A DNA stretch of 64,000 nt, taken from an uncultured Clostridia bacterium (GTDB taxonomy: Bacteria > Bacillota > Clostridia > TANB77 > CAG-508). The notes below the pieces were generated by a model. It did no database searches. It worked only from the letters and a program-made list of their open reading frames with translations, and had not been told where the DNA came from. The DNA lies in assembly GCA_934101145.1 (NCBI GenBank), contig CAKOPZ010000004.1, positions 1-64,000 on the forward strand. Direction: 5' to 3'. How positions within the stretch are numbered: the first letter of the stretch is position 1; every line of letters begins with the position of its first letter. Below, piece by piece: positions 63,227-64,000 of the stretch. The position numbers and the translations under genes were made by a program.

Positions 63227-64000
63227 ATGAAAAAGGTATTGTTTGCAGCAACAGTTGATTCTCATATAAAACAATTTCATTTGCTATATTTACAATGGTT
63301 TAAAGAACAAGGTTATGAAGTACATGTTGCAACTAATGGTGACGAAGCAATACCATACTGTGACATAAAACATAGGATTCCTTTTGAAAGAAATCCTATC
63401 AAAGTTAACAATTTAAAGGCAATAAAAAAATTAAAGAAAATTATAGAAAATGAAAAAATTGAATTTATAGATTATGAGCATGAAAATTTTTATAAAAGGC
63501 AAATTTCAAGGTTAGAAAGAATAGGAAAGGCAGATGTATATCACAAATCGGCAATTTATACTTTAGGTATATGCGAAACTACAAGAAGTAATTTTAATAA
63601 TATTCTTAATTTGGAAACAGATAGAACCAATATAGACAGTTTACAAAGTGCATGGCAAACAGGGACAAGCAAAAGAGTAACAAGAATGGCATTGAATTTA
63701 TGGAATAGTGATAATATGTATGAAGATAGAAAAGCTGAAAAGGAAGATAGAGTATCTAAGAATTATTGTGTTAGTGAATTGTTTTGTGATGGGTATGATA
63801 GATATTTCATGGAAGCAATAAAATTACGATACCCAGAGAATTTTAGAGAATATCAAAATAGTAAAATTATAACTTTAAATAATGATAATAAAGACAACAG
63901 TAAATTGTATGGGATTTATATAAGAATAGGTTATTGTCAGAATGAGTTTTCAGCAATTTTAGAATTAGAGGAAAAGAAAGAGCAAATTTTAAAATACTGT
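63227..64000 (+). CDS. Chimeric ORF: glycosyltransferase N-terminus joined to a DUF6075-like protein (runs off the window)
   Basis: Open for all 258 codons to the window edge. Residues 1 to ~80 are the start of a GT4-type glycosyltransferase (KKVLFAATVDSHIKQFHL, YEVHVATNGDEAIPYCD). From about 63461 the sequence changes to IDYEHENFYKRQ, then YHKSAIYTLGICETTRSNF and WQTGTSKRVTRMALNLW, which matches my recollection of DUF6075. The usual glycosyltransferase continuation (DIIHCHTP) is absent. The in-frame fusion looks like a recombination product. GGGAGAAGG precedes the ATG. Confidence 0.72.
   Translation, partial: MKKVLFAATVDSHIKQFHLLYLQWFKEQGYEVHVATNGDEAIPYCDIKHRIPFERNPIKVNNLKAIKKLKKIIENEKIEFIDYEHENFYKRQISRLERIGKADVYHKSAIYTLGICETTRSNFNNILNLETDRTNIDSLQSAWQTGTSKRVTRMALNLWNSDNMYEDRKAEKEDRVSKNYCVSELFCDGYDRYFMEAIKLRYPENFREYQNSKIITLNNDNKDNSKLYGIYIRIGYCQNEFSAILELEEKKEQILKYC

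Overview
The window is a chromosomal stretch from a very AT-rich, endospore-related, anaerobic Firmicute (class Clostridia). Evidence for this is spo0A, bofA/yaaL, RNase J, a SUF system with SufU, a glmS ribozyme, an Agr quorum system, strong AGGAGG-type ribosome binding sites with frequent TTG/GTG starts, and meso-diaminopimelate wall genes (dapF, a DNPR-type murE). An uncultured gut Clostridia lineage is likely; I cannot name a species. No rRNA, complete tRNA or CRISPR array was seen.

Layout. 0.2-8.3 kb: hemolysin III, a PLP sulfur-amino-acid enzyme, dapF-murE, a foreign-looking GNAT gene, ppa, a TPR membrane protein and uppP. 8.6-17.9 kb: one type IV pilus cluster (a fused pilM-pilN gene, pilO, a pilP-like gene, major pilin, prepilin peptidase, two minor pilins, pilB, pilT, pilC). 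18-36.6 kb: housekeeping genes (a candidate small RNA, rnj, gltX, DUF951, bofA/yaaL, a Na/Ca exchanger, serS, ysxC, a P-type ATPase, DUF4116, a class D sortase, a CNNM/CorC protein, a WG-repeat protein, a PF06838 lyase, a frameshifted FAD protein, YigZ). 36.7-39.2 kb: spo0A followed by a scrambled accessory patch. 39.2-44.1 kb: the sufCBDSU operon. 44.5-47.4 kb: an orphan Spo0A C-terminal-domain gene, a secreted protein and an ECF sigma/anti-sigma operon. 47.4-53.8 kb: glmS with its ribozyme, a frameshifted uvrC, and two RNA-modification enzymes. 54-57 kb: agrBD facing agrAC. 57.2-64 kb: a broken mosaic of a deacetylase remnant, a truncated parA joined to a defective IS3 element, polysaccharide genes, and a chimeric reading frame running off the window.

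The most interesting content is a three-copy family of compact elements at about 38.1-38.4, 38.9-39.2 and 49.6-50.0 kb. Each has a sense promoter, a strong ribosome binding site, a 33-36 residue single-helix hydrophobic peptide, and an opposing near-consensus promoter that would make a roughly 90-nt antisense RNA ending on a shared hairpin. The whole unit is bounded by imperfect inverted repeats. The stems differ in sequence between copies yet stay complementary within each copy. This is the architecture of a type I toxin-antitoxin system, of a family I do not recognise.

Other points of note: a diverged but protein-identical 3' fragment of spo0A next to two of these elements; an attenuator-like leader that has lost its gene; an orphan Spo0A-C gene sitting in a decayed paralogue of the ECF sigma locus; two early single-C frameshifts (FAD protein, uvrC) in a similar context; and a dispersed hairpin-plus-80-nt repeat.
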